In this document: piece by piece, positions 11,355-18,067 of the stretch
How the letters are laid out: each line of letters begins with the position of its first letter
How positions within the stretch are numbered: the stretch's first letter is position 1
Virus record (IMG/VR): IMGVR_UViG_3300009420_000097
Location: 1-22,897 of that record
Strand: one strand, 5' to 3'
Length of the DNA: 22,897 nucleotides
From: a virus
Notes under the pieces: generated by a model
What the model was told of the DNA's origin: nothing
What the model saw: the letters and a program-made list of their open reading frames with translations, nothing else
Database searches by the model: none
Made by a program: the position numbers and the translations under genes

Positions 11355-11517
11355 TTGTTTTTTTTGTTTTTGGTTTATCTTTATTGTCCCATTGTGAAAC
11401 ACACACCGCAATTCGTTGTGTTAAATTTGGAAAATCTTTATTCATTATTTCCGTTTCAATACAACGTGAAATGAACGCGTCTTTTGGTTCGTTTTTATTT
11501 GGTATCGGTAACGGCAC
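11347..11517 (-). CDS. Small FISRC...QRIAVC phage protein, 56 aa
   Basis: Starts at GTG and reads MPLPIPNKNEPKDAFISRCI, then KDFPNLTQRIAVCVSQWDNK, ending KPKTKKTNE. The spacing F-I-S-R-C, F-P, Q-R-x-A-V-C-x-x-Q-W is a recurring short phage motif usually found near portal and prohead protease genes; its function is not established. The GTG lies three bases after the stop of the connector gene and in the same frame, so stop readthrough would fuse the two. Its last codons also form the A-rich leader of the fibre-like gene, which it overlaps by eight bases. Confidence 0.65.
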   Translation of the reverse strand: MPLPIPNKNEPKDAFISRCIETEIMNKDFPNLTQRIAVCVSQWDNKDKPKTKKTNE

Positions 11518-11520
11518 AAT

Positions 11521-12063
11521 TTAATAAATTATCATTCCGTGTTGCTTTGAAACTTTGTTTGAAGTGTTGCCACAATCCACACTTGACGAACTTTTGTATT
11601 CCGGAAAATCCGTTGCGTTTGTGTCTAAAAAATCAATCATTGCTTGCAACATAACATTTCCGCGTCTATAAGTGTCTTGTTTATAAACGTTTAATGTTTT
11701 TGCGTCAACCGCTTTTGAAAAATCCGGAATTGCCGTTACTATTCCGCTTGACGTTGAATTGTCTTGGATTTCGTTTATTACTTCAAATCTAACAAACCAC
11801 GCAAACGTTGGAATTAACCATTGCGCCATAAAATCCGTGTCCTCTGTGCTTGGTGCGCCAACCGGAACGGAATTAAAAACTTTTTTCAAATGTAAATAAT
11901 AAGAATCACCAATTGCACTTTTTAAGTGTGCAAATTCGGCCATTGTAATTAAATTATTCGAAATTAAAACCGGATCGGTGTTTTGATTTGTGAACGAATA
12001 AGTGATTGTTTGCGCCGCCGTAATTAACGGATCAAATGATAAATAATTATTTGTAATTGCCAT
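11521..12063 (-). CDS. Putative head-tail connector protein
   Basis: A 180-residue protein directly behind the portal (stop and start adjacent, TAAATG). It reads YLSFDPLITAAQTITYSF, MAEFAHLKSAIGDSYYLHL, a helical middle (FMAQWLIPTFAWFVRFEVINEIQDN) and YKQDTYRRGNVMLQAMIDFLDTNATDFPEYK. Position and the mainly helical pattern with a YRRxNVMLQAMIDFL-type helix fit the small connector or adaptor proteins that sit under the portal in Bacteroidota phages. No catalytic motif. The function is inferred mostly from gene order. Confidence 0.6.
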   Translation of the reverse strand: MAITNNYLSFDPLITAAQTITYSFTNQNTDPVLISNNLITMAEFAHLKSAIGDSYYLHLKKVFNSVPVGAPSTEDTDFMAQWLIPTFAWFVRFEVINEIQDNSTSSGIVTAIPDFSKAVDAKTLNVYKQDTYRRGNVMLQAMIDFLDTNATDFPEYKSSSSVDCGNTSNKVSKQHGMIIY

Positions 12064-13299
12064 TTATATTTCTTTTTTATTTGACAACATAGTGTCGCCA
12101 AATTCCGTTGCTTCGAAACCTAACACCAAACGTTGTTCGTTAATTGTTAAAACTTGACTTGGGACAATATCGGATAAAAAAGAAACCGGCGGTTCATAAA
12201 CAATTTCCAAATCGTCAATGTCTAACGTTGTGTTTTCTTTGATTATTCTTTGAATTTTTCCAAAAATTAAACTTTCAACGTCTTTTATTATCGTTCCCAT
12301 TACCATTTCCCACGCAACACGGATTTCATTTCCGGTTGAACTTAATTTTCCGGAACTAACGATTCCGGACATTGCCGGTTGCCACCGGTGCGCGGTGATT
12401 ATGTTTTGACTTGTTAATGATTGTAATTCCATAAACGATCCGTCCGATCCGTCTTTTATTAATGTAACGTTTGCCGGTGACGTGTCGCCGTTCTTAACTA
12501 GAAATAAAATCTTTGAATTGTTACCTTTGCCCGTCCATTTTGCTTGCGCGTCCTTAACTAATTTTTCGGCTTCTTCTTCACCCATATCGCCGTTTATTTC
12601 AACAATTGCGCTTGGTGTAAAATTATTTTTGAACTTTGATTCATTATAAGTTTGCAATTCCCAATCAATAGCCAACCAAGACATTGCGGCCACAAAATCC
12701 GGCAATCCGTAATAATTAAACGTCGGTTCGTAATCTTTAAATTGAACAATTGAAGTGTTTTTTTCAAAATCCGGATAAACGGGAACAATTGCCGTGTCTT
12801 CTTTTGTCGTTCCATACTTCGCCCAATCGGGGTGAATGTAAATATGTTTTTGATCCTTTGAAATTCGACATTTCGTTGCGTCAATATGAAATAAATTTAT
12901 TCCGCCTTCGTGTCTAACAATTTGCATATAAGCATTTCCAAAAGTATAATAATCATTGATAATTCTTCCGTAAACCTCACGCATTGAATCACCCGTGTTG
13001 ACGTCTGCAATAAATTCTTCGACGGCTAAATTTTCGGACGCAAAGTTTTTTCCCATACTCAAAATTTTCTTTTGTGCTAGGATTGATCGGTGCGTTGGCG
13101 ATTGTCGCGCAACTTCTGCCAAAAATTGTGGAAATAAATTGTCTTCGCCACTTGGAATAAATGGTGTTCGAATTGTTTTTAAATCTACGTTTTCGCGGAT
13201 TTTGTCCGGAACTCCTAAATTAAAAATATCGAACTTTGTAAATCCAACTTTTTTCGCGGCCGAATTAATCGTTTGATTCGTTGTTTTCCTTTTGCTCAT
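12064..13299 (-). CDS. Portal protein
   Basis: A 411-residue portal protein, the dodecameric ring through which DNA enters the capsid. Typical portal segments are visible: DNLFPQFLAEVARQSPTHRSIL near residue 55, the wing region DYYTFGNAYMQIVRHEGG, IVQFKDYEPTFNYYGLPDFVAAMSWLAIDWELQTYNESKFKNNF (about 185-230), and the stem/crown stretch with MELQSLTSQNIITAHRWQPAMSGI followed by GNEIRVAWEMVMGTIIKDVE. Length agrees with siphophage portals. The start lies inside the upstream gene's 3' end (35-base overlap) behind AACCTAAAAAAACC, an in-gene copy of the leader. It is translated in series with the connector gene. Confidence 0.85.
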   Translation of the reverse strand: MSKRKTTNQTINSAAKKVGFTKFDIFNLGVPDKIRENVDLKTIRTPFIPSGEDNLFPQFLAEVARQSPTHRSILAQKKILSMGKNFASENLAVEEFIADVNTGDSMREVYGRIINDYYTFGNAYMQIVRHEGGINLFHIDATKCRISKDQKHIYIHPDWAKYGTTKEDTAIVPVYPDFEKNTSIVQFKDYEPTFNYYGLPDFVAAMSWLAIDWELQTYNESKFKNNFTPSAIVEINGDMGEEEAEKLVKDAQAKWTGKGNNSKILFLVKNGDTSPANVTLIKDGSDGSFMELQSLTSQNIITAHRWQPAMSGIVSSGKLSSTGNEIRVAWEMVMGTIIKDVESLIFGKIQRIIKENTTLDIDDLEIVYEPPVSFLSDIVPSQVLTINEQRLVLGFEATEFGDTMLSNKKEI

Positions 13300-13465
13300 T
13301 TTTTGCGGTTTTTTTAGGTTCTTTTATTTCGTTAACATATTCGAATCCGTCTTTAAATAATTTTTTCAAAAGTTTTTGATCAACCGAATTTGTTTCGTAT
13401 TTATTTCCGTTGTAACGAAATGATTTTGCACCCGCAACGTCTTTGTGTAATTTGTATTTTGCCAT
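13265..13465 (-). CDS. Small basic protein upstream of portal, 66 aa
   Basis: The protein starts MAKYKLHKDVAGAKSFRYNG with NKYETNSVDQKLLKKLFKDG next, a compact beta-helix pattern with aromatic and Gly positions, then a charged tail KEPKKTAKNEQKENNESND. Similar short proteins are common beside portal or connector genes in Bacteroidota phages, but no function is known. It overlaps the portal start by 35 bases; the codons for EPKKTAK double as the portal leader. It is the first gene after a terminator-promoter pair. Confidence 0.6.
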   Translation of the reverse strand: MAKYKLHKDVAGAKSFRYNGNKYETNSVDQKLLKKLFKDGFEYVNEIKEPKKTAKNEQKENNESND

Positions 13466-13498
13466 TTTATTATTTTAAATAATTAATAAATCGTTTTG

Positions 13499-13529
13499 CT
13501 AAAATACAATAAAATTTCATTGTGTCAAA
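13499..13529 (-). promoter_or_regulatory. Promoter of the portal operon
   Basis: On the minus strand: -33 TTTG (13526-13529), exactly 19 nt spacer, -7 box TATTTTAG (13499-13506; one mismatch to TAnnTTTG). The -33 TTTG is formed by the end of the terminator's T tract, so termination and re-initiation share bases. Confidence 0.6.
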
Positions 13530-13559
13530 AAAAAATGGGGACACTTTTAAATGTCCCCA
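13527..13559 (-). terminator. Rho-independent terminator after the tail-tube-like gene
   Basis: A perfect 8-bp stem TGGGGACA/TGTCCCCA with an 8-nt loop (13536-13559) followed on the minus strand by nine T. It lies 52 bases past the end of the gene at 13611-14162 and closes the protease-capsid-tube unit. Confidence 0.85.
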
Positions 13560-13610
13560 ATTTAATTTTAATTCAAATCGAATTTGAAACCTATATTCTA
13601 GCGTTAAATA

Positions 13611-14162
13611 TTAAACCGGAATCGTTCCCGTGAATTCTCTTGGATATTCTCCTTGTTGTGTAGAAATAACAATTGCCGTTCCGTTTGCGTCTTGCAGCCC
13701 AACACCCGTTGTTTCTTCACCACTTGTGAATTCCATATATGCCGTTTCTTCAAATATTTCGTCCCAACCTAAAACGAATTTATAAGTCAAAGCCGGTGTT
13801 GCGCAATCGTCCGCGTAAGTTTCAACAATTGCCGTAATTCCACAACTCGTAACTAATTCCATTAAATCGTGGTTAACAACTCCCGTTACTTTAGGAATGT
13901 AAAATTCCAAAGAAACTTCAATCATTGTCGATCCGTTTTCCCTTGTTGCTGACGCCGTGAAACCCGCGCTTCCTCTGTCAAATTCCCATTTAAAGAAAAC
14001 CGCCCCACCCGTCATAACAACCGCCGTGTAGCCGTGTGAACCGGCCGCCGCGTCAAGTGTAAACGACGTAATATCGTCCGTGTTTCCTAAATAAATTGTT
14101 TTTAATCCACCACGTCTATTTCTATCGCAGCAAATAACATTATGTCCCGTTGTAATACTCAT
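13611..14162 (-). CDS. Putative tail tube / major structural protein, 183 aa
   Basis: Starts MSITTGHNVICCDRNRRGGLKTIYLGNTDDITSFTL and continues beta-rich (HGYTAVVMTGGAVFFKWEFDRGSAGF, TMIEVSLEFYIPKVTGVVNH, ALTYKFVLGWDEIFEETAYMEF, GVGLQDANGTAIVIS, YPREFTGTIPV). A small, almost all-beta protein cotranscribed with the capsid and followed by a strong terminator is what one expects for an abundant virion protein; size and fold pattern suit a tail tube protein. A head decoration protein is the main alternative. The leader TATAAAATTATG is close to the preferred start context. Confidence 0.6.
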   Translation of the reverse strand: MSITTGHNVICCDRNRRGGLKTIYLGNTDDITSFTLDAAAGSHGYTAVVMTGGAVFFKWEFDRGSAGFTASATRENGSTMIEVSLEFYIPKVTGVVNHDLMELVTSCGITAIVETYADDCATPALTYKFVLGWDEIFEETAYMEFTSGEETTGVGLQDANGTAIVISTQQGEYPREFTGTIPV

Positions 14163-14198
14163 AATTTTATATTTTTATTTTATTATTATTTATTTTAA

Positions 14199-15179
14199 TT
14201 AGTAACCTATTTGCACTAAAGAATCGTGTAAAAATTGGAATCCTAATTTGAAGTATGCACGAACGTAAACTTTTTCCGTTAAATCGTCATAAAACATTTT
14301 CATTTCGCCCTCCGGATCGTTTGTGTCCGTTCCAACTGCAAGATTTTGTTTTGCAACGTATGCCGCACGAACGTCGTCCGTCAATGTTAATTGCGTCGCC
14401 GCAACGTCCCAAATATACATTGGAATTACCTCGATTCCTCTAAAGTATAATTTCATTGATCCGTCAACTAATTGTGAAAATCCTTCTGCATTTCCTAAAT
14501 TTTCAAGTGACGTCATATAATCGTCATAAATTAATCTTGACACGTAATATGCTTTGTCATTTGTTGCAACTCCTTGTAATGCACTTGGTGCGGCTGCATA
14601 CATTGCACGTAAAGCAATAAGGCCGTCACCCGTAGTAAATGCACCGGAATTTGCGATTGCCGTTTTTCTTGCATTAATAACCGTGTCCGCAATAAATAGT
14701 TTCCACCACCCGTCCGTTGAATCGTAACAACTATTATTCGAACCCGTAATTGCCGTATCACCGAACCACGCTAACCTAACAACGTCTTCCGCAATTCCGT
14801 TTCTTACATTTTGTAAAATTGTGTCCATTAACGCCGTTCCTTCTAAATTCATAACGTTAACGCCATTTCTAAATGATTCTTCAAGATACGTCCCAAAAAA
14901 TGCGTCTTGACATTGTGAAACCGCAACTCTCATTCTTCCCGCCGTAATTACTTTGTCATTCACGTTGAATTCACCACTTTCAGCGCCACCGCACGTTGTG
15001 TATTTCTTAACGATACACGATAATGCGTCCGCCGTGTAAAGATTCATTTTGAATTTTACGTTTGGAATAACTCTAAATTGCATTAAATCCGAATCCCTAA
15101 AGATTGGTTCTAAAAACAATTCGTTAAAATTCGCGCCACTATAAGTTGCCGCGATATTGTCTAATGCTACATTTGCCAT
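14199..15179 (-). CDS. Major capsid protein (HK97 fold)
   Basis: A 326-residue protein of typical HK97-fold capsid length, right behind the protease/scaffold gene. Visible parts are an N-terminal arm (NIAATYSGANFNELFLEPIFRDSDLMQFRVIPNVKFK), an extended E-loop-like beta region (GEFNVNDKVITAGRMRVAVSQCQDAFF), long helix segments (MDTILQNVRNGIAEDVVRLAWFGD) and the P/A-domain end (YFRGIEVIPMYIWDVA..., EKVYVRAYFKLGFQFLHDSLVQIGY). It builds the icosahedral shell. The gene has an A-rich leader (AAAAAAATAAAATTATG) and is expected to be the most highly expressed in the window. Confidence 0.85.
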   Translation of the reverse strand: MANVALDNIAATYSGANFNELFLEPIFRDSDLMQFRVIPNVKFKMNLYTADALSCIVKKYTTCGGAESGEFNVNDKVITAGRMRVAVSQCQDAFFGTYLEESFRNGVNVMNLEGTALMDTILQNVRNGIAEDVVRLAWFGDTAITGSNNSCYDSTDGWWKLFIADTVINARKTAIANSGAFTTGDGLIALRAMYAAAPSALQGVATNDKAYYVSRLIYDDYMTSLENLGNAEGFSQLVDGSMKLYFRGIEVIPMYIWDVAATQLTLTDDVRAAYVAKQNLAVGTDTNDPEGEMKMFYDDLTEKVYVRAYFKLGFQFLHDSLVQIGY

Positions 15180-15217
15180 AATTTTATTTTTTTATGATTA
15201 TTTATTAATTATTATTG

Positions 15218-16294
15218 TTATGCCTTTCTTTTTAACGTCGAAACCATTGCATTGAAAAATGCCGCGTTTGGATCAACAACTGAATTGTCAATAACGCTTG
15301 GATCTGAATTTGGTGTAACGTCCGTTTTTCCCGCTTTCAATTTAGAAATTTCAATTGATTTATTTTCAATTGTTTTGTTTGCAACCTCTAATTCTTTTGC
15401 TTTGTTTTCCGCGTCTTCAATAGCGCTTTCTTTTTCACCTTCTGCCATTCCCATTTTTTCTTCAATGTCGTGAATCGCGTTTTCTAGGTTGTCAACTCTT
15501 GATTTTAATTCTTCATAAGTTAACGCCCAATCCGCGTCCTCTGCCGGTGTGCCTTCTTCGTGTCCTTCTTCGTGTTCGTTCTTAACACCCAACATTGACT
15601 TGATTTTTCCAAGTAAACTTGCGTCGTTTGAAATTTCTTTTATTTCAACAACTTCTTTTGTTTCTTTTGCCATAACAATTTGTTTTGATTTATTAATAAT
15701 AGTGTTTATTTTTTCGCTTGTAATATTTTGAAACTTCGAAACGTCATAATTGTTTTCGATTTTTAATGGTTGTGTGATTCCATTAATTAAACCCAATTCC
15801 ATTGTTTCTTCGGAATTAAACCAAGTTTCAACATTCATTAAATTAATATAATGATCCGAAGTTTGATTTGATTTTGACGCGTAAATTTCGGCAATTTCAT
15901 TTCTGATTTTATCTAAAATGTTTGCCGTTTTTCTTAATTCGTTTGCGTCACCGCCCGCACTCGCAAATGGATTGTGAATCATAAATAAAGAATTTTCCGC
16001 CATTTCTATTTTGTCACCCGCCATTGCAATAACTGACGCAATCGACGCCGCGATTCCCTCAACTTTCGTTGTTACTTTTTTCGAATGATTTTTTAATGCG
16101 TTGTAAATTGCCAATCCGTCAAAAACCGAACCACCTAATGAATTAATGTGGACGTCAATGTTTTTGTCTTTGATTGTTTTTAATTCGTCAATAAATGTTT
16201 TTGCGTTCACGTCGTGTCCGCCAACTTCCGAATATATATAAACGTCGGCGGTTTCTGATTCCGCGTTGTTTTGTATTTCAAACCAATTTTTCAT
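15218..16294 (-). CDS. ClpP-like head maturation protease fused to scaffold
   Basis: Residues 1-175 are a ClpP-type serine protease: HINSLGGSVFDGLAIYNAL, the nucleophile Ser84 in GIAASIAS, His107 in FMIHNP, and WFNSEETMELGLINGI near 158-173; the third catalytic acid is not obvious (E156 is a candidate). Residues from about 208 form an acidic region and a long coiled coil (WALTYEELKSRVDNLENAIHDIEEK... KELEVANKTIENKSIEISKL), the usual scaffold half, ending FFNAMVSTLKRKA. The protein should assemble and then trim the procapsid. An internal Met208 (15673) follows an A-rich stretch and could start a separate scaffold. The gene has its own promoter behind a terminator. Confidence 0.85.
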   Translation of the reverse strand: MKNWFEIQNNAESETADVYIYSEVGGHDVNAKTFIDELKTIKDKNIDVHINSLGGSVFDGLAIYNALKNHSKKVTTKVEGIAASIASVIAMAGDKIEMAENSLFMIHNPFASAGGDANELRKTANILDKIRNEIAEIYASKSNQTSDHYINLMNVETWFNSEETMELGLINGITQPLKIENNYDVSKFQNITSEKINTIINKSKQIVMAKETKEVVEIKEISNDASLLGKIKSMLGVKNEHEEGHEEGTPAEDADWALTYEELKSRVDNLENAIHDIEEKMGMAEGEKESAIEDAENKAKELEVANKTIENKSIEISKLKAGKTDVTPNSDPSVIDNSVVDPNAAFFNAMVSTLKRKA

Positions 16295-16299
16295 TGCGA

Positions 16300-16307
16300 C
16301 AAAAATA
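16300..16307 (-). promoter_or_regulatory. Promoter -7 box of the capsid operon
   Basis: On the minus strand TATTTTTG matches TAnnTTTG exactly and lies only five bases before the protease start codon, directly after a terminator. The -33 region is weak (TTTTCG at about 22 nt). With this spacing the transcript would be leaderless or nearly so. Confidence 0.5.
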
Positions 16308-16344
16308 AAAGTGTTGAATCTTTATTTTACGAAAATATTGGAAT

Positions 16345-16372
16345 AAAAAAAACACGGGTTGTTTGCCCGTGT
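16345..16372 (-). terminator. Rho-independent terminator before the capsid operon
   Basis: Stem ACACGGG/CCCGTGT (7 bp, 7-nt loop; 16352-16372) followed on the minus strand by eight T and ATTCC. It lies 23 bases past the stop of the small gene at 16395-16565 and separates the right-hand genes from the protease-capsid unit. Confidence 0.85.
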
Positions 16373-16394
16373 CTTTTAAAATATGTTTTAATGT

Positions 16395-16565
16395 TTATTG
16401 ATAAATTGTTTCCGCCATTGCATTAATGATTTTTGACGGATAAACCTTGTCTTTTGCGGCGTCAAAATGTAAACGTCCAATTCTATTTTCAAAGTTTAAT
16501 TTTTTTAATTGTTCGGTTAAAAATTTTGAAATCAATTTTTGTTGTGCGTGTGTTAAATTTTCCAT
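16395..16565 (-). CDS. Hypothetical small protein, 56 aa
   Basis: Not recognised. It reads MENLTHAQQKLISKFLTEQL, KKLNFENRIGRLHFDAAKDK and VYPSKIINAMAETIYQ: two or three helices, slightly basic, no Cys. The start directly follows the leader ACCAAAAAAAACCAA and a strong GC hairpin, and a terminator follows 23 bases after the stop, so it is framed as an expressed gene. It is read after the 16628-17026 gene, both probably from the cassette at 17027-17106. Confidence 0.6.
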   Translation of the reverse strand: MENLTHAQQKLISKFLTEQLKKLNFENRIGRLHFDAAKDKVYPSKIINAMAETIYQ

Positions 16566-16567
16566 TT

Positions 16568-16610
16568 GGTTTTTTTTGGTATTAATTAAGGCGGGACAAA
16601 ACGTCCCGCC
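16568..16610 (-). promoter_or_regulatory. GC hairpin plus A-rich translation leader
   Basis: On the minus strand a perfect 8-bp stem GGCGGGAC/GTCCCGCC with a 5-nt loop (16590-16610), nine bases (TTAATTAAT), then ACCAAAAAAAACC (16568-16580) and the start at 16565. A partial copy of the cassette without a promoter box. A T tract is absent downstream, so it is unlikely to be a terminator. Confidence 0.5.
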
Positions 16611-16627
16611 CGTGTCTTTTAAATTAT

Positions 16628-17026
16628 TTATTTTGTTTCTGATACGTGTTCTAATAATAGAACCATTGCGCTTAATTCTTTTTTTAAAATTTGTAATTCT
16701 TCTGAAATTTCTTTTATTAAATTTTTTCTTTGATCTTCATTATTATTTTCATCTATTTGGTTAAATGTTTTTCTTAATCTATTTTTGCAAAATAAGATTG
16801 AAAATTCTAATGTTTCTGAATCCATTTCTTCCATTTGATTCATTGTAATTGAATGTTGAACACTTCCCGTTGCTAATTGAACTTTTTGTCCCATTAACGC
16901 TTTTTTTAATTGCCAAAATTCAAACGTTCCAAATTCAAATTCAATCCAATTTTGATTTTCTAATTTTAATGATAATTCTTCTAATCTTTTGTTGTGAAAT
17001 GCTGATGTTAAGTTAGTTAGTGACAT
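16628..17026 (-). CDS. Hypothetical protein, 132 aa
   Basis: Not recognised. It starts MSLTNLTSAFHNKRLEELSL, contains WIEFEFGTFEFWQLKKALMGQKVQLATG, and from about residue 65 is acidic and helical with a likely coiled coil (RKNLIKEISEELQILKKELSAMVLLLEHV). No catalytic or metal motif. It is the first gene behind the fourth full promoter-hairpin-leader cassette although it lies among virion genes, so its expression probably differs from theirs. A host-directed early function is possible but unproven. Confidence 0.55.
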   Translation of the reverse strand: MSLTNLTSAFHNKRLEELSLKLENQNWIEFEFGTFEFWQLKKALMGQKVQLATGSVQHSITMNQMEEMDSETLEFSILFCKNRLRKTFNQIDENNNEDQRKNLIKEISEELQILKKELSAMVLLLEHVSETK

Positions 17027-17106
17027 TTTGTTGGTTTTTTTTGGTTTGTAATAAAGGTTTGTCCCTTATTTCTGATGTAAAGATACATTAAATGTTTGTT
17101 TGACAA
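17027..17106 (-). promoter_or_regulatory. Promoter-hairpin-leader cassette, copy 4
   Basis: On the minus strand: -33 TTG (17104-17106), 18 nt spacer, -7 box TATCTTTA (17078-17085), hairpin AATAAGGG-ACAAA-CCTTTATT (17050-17070; 8 pairs with one G-U), two bases, leader ACCAAAAAAAACC (17033-17045), start at 17026. Predicted 5'UTR about 48 nt. The loop is identical to copy 2. Confidence 0.65.
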
Positions 17107-17150
17107 TGGAAAAATCAAACTTTCTTTTACTTTTTTAAACTTTTTTTGCT

Positions 17151-17164
17151 TTTAACCTAGTGAA
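17151..17164. promoter_or_regulatory. CTAG-centred palindrome upstream of cassette 4
   Basis: TTTAACCTAGTGAA on the plus strand, the reverse orientation of the site at 3496-3509 (TTTACTAGGTTAAA). It lies 76 bp upstream of the -7 box of copy 4, directly after the stop of the upstream gene. Confidence 0.35.
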
Positions 17165-17548
17165 TTAACGATTTAACGCCCGATTTATATTGGCTTTTTT
17201 GCGTTTTTCTTTGATTTTTAACTTATAATCACCCAAAATTGTTTCGTTTTTAGTGAATTTTGGCCGGTATTTATAGACAATTCCTTGTATTTGTCTGTCT
17301 GATAAGTCATATTTAATGGATAAATCCATAAAAGTATGTGTTACGTGGCCGTTGTTTTGTCTTAATATAGTGTCGAAATCGCAAATGATTAAATAATTTC
17401 GAACACGTGTTGGTTCGCATAAACCTTTTTCGACTAAATGATAAACAACGTCTTTTGGTGTTGCGTGTTCACCGAAACGCGTTTGCACTTCGTCCCAAAT
17501 AATATCGATAAAATCGATAACAAATTTTATTTTGTTTGGTTTTGCCAT
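17165..17548 (-). CDS. Putative helix-turn-helix protein, 127 aa
   Basis: The protein has an N-terminal helical part (KIKFVIDFIDIIWDEVQTRFGEHATPKDVVYHLVEKGL, with PTRVRNYLIICDFDTIL) and a helix-turn-helix near residues 69-90 (HVTHTFMDLSIKYDLSDRQIQGIVYKYRPKF), then a strongly basic tail (KLKIKEKRKKANINRALNR). DNA binding is likely; it could be a late-gene regulator. The start overlaps the end of the upstream gene by 22 bases, which indicates coupled translation. The downstream gap carries cassette 4. Confidence 0.6.
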   Translation of the reverse strand: MAKPNKIKFVIDFIDIIWDEVQTRFGEHATPKDVVYHLVEKGLCEPTRVRNYLIICDFDTILRQNNGHVTHTFMDLSIKYDLSDRQIQGIVYKYRPKFTKNETILGDYKLKIKEKRKKANINRALNR

Positions 17549-17835
17549 TTTTTATAAATAGTAAACATATATTCAACCATTTTTTTTGCACAACCACCGC
17601 AACCAAAAATGTTGTCACGAACGTTTGGATCAATATATTTCCTAAAATAAACTAATAATTCCAATCCTTGTTTTTGTGGAATTTTCCATTGTCCGCGTGC
17701 GTCTTTATTTTTAATAAATTGAACCATTAAATTTTCAACCGCTTGACGATCTATTGAATCGAATTTTGCCGCGTTTTCGTCGTCTTTGTTTTCCATAACG
17801 TCAAAAATAGTTTTTTTATATATTGGAATAGGCAT
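17527..17835 (-). CDS. Hypothetical protein with FGCGGCAKK motif, 102 aa
   Basis: Not assigned. A disordered acidic start (MENKDDENAAKFDS) is followed by helices QAVENLMVQFIKNKDARGQW and QGLELLVYFRKYIDP, then NIFGCGGCAKKMVEYMFTIYKKW. The CGGC could bind a metal or be redox active. Start 17835 lies behind an A-rich leader; a start at 17796 is possible. It sits between the small cysteine-rich gene and the helix-turn-helix gene, all downstream of the tape measure, so a link to tail assembly or late regulation is conceivable but not shown. Confidence 0.55.
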   Translation of the reverse strand: MPIPIYKKTIFDVMENKDDENAAKFDSIDRQAVENLMVQFIKNKDARGQWKIPQKQGLELLVYFRKYIDPNVRDNIFGCGGCAKKMVEYMFTIYKKWQNQTK

Positions 17836-17870
17836 AAATGCAATTTTTTTTTAACAATCTAATGTTAGTT

Positions 17871-18056
17871 TTACCATTTGCCCAACGGACACTTGCCGTC
17901 GAATTCTTTTGTGACACTTGTTTTTGCTTTCAACAAACACTTGCAAAGTGAACACGAATCATAATTAAACAATCCTAAAAATTTATTGGAACGCTTATCG
18001 CATTTTTTACAAATTGCTAATCGTTTTTTTTGTGTTGCCTTATCTACTATAAACAT
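17871..18056 (-). CDS. Small cysteine-rich (zinc-binding-like) protein, 61 aa
   Basis: Reads RLAICKKCDKRSNKFLGLFN, then YDSCSLCKCLLKAKTSVTKE, then GKCPLGKW. Two CxxC pairs plus further Cys and the ending CPLGKW are the pattern of a small zinc-binding protein family found in many phages and in Bacteroidota; its function is unknown. It begins 11 bases after the tape-measure stop and is thus in the tail operon. A AAAATAAAAATATG leader supports the start. Confidence 0.7.
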   Translation of the reverse strand: MFIVDKATQKKRLAICKKCDKRSNKFLGLFNYDSCSLCKCLLKAKTSVTKEFDGKCPLGKW

Positions 18057-18067
18057 ATTTTTATTTT

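Noticed and set aside
17802-17809. TATTTTTG promoter-like box before an internal Met at 17796
   Set aside because: It lies within coding sequence of the 102-aa gene and the upstream start at 17835 has a good A-rich leader; a chance match is likely in AT-rich DNA.
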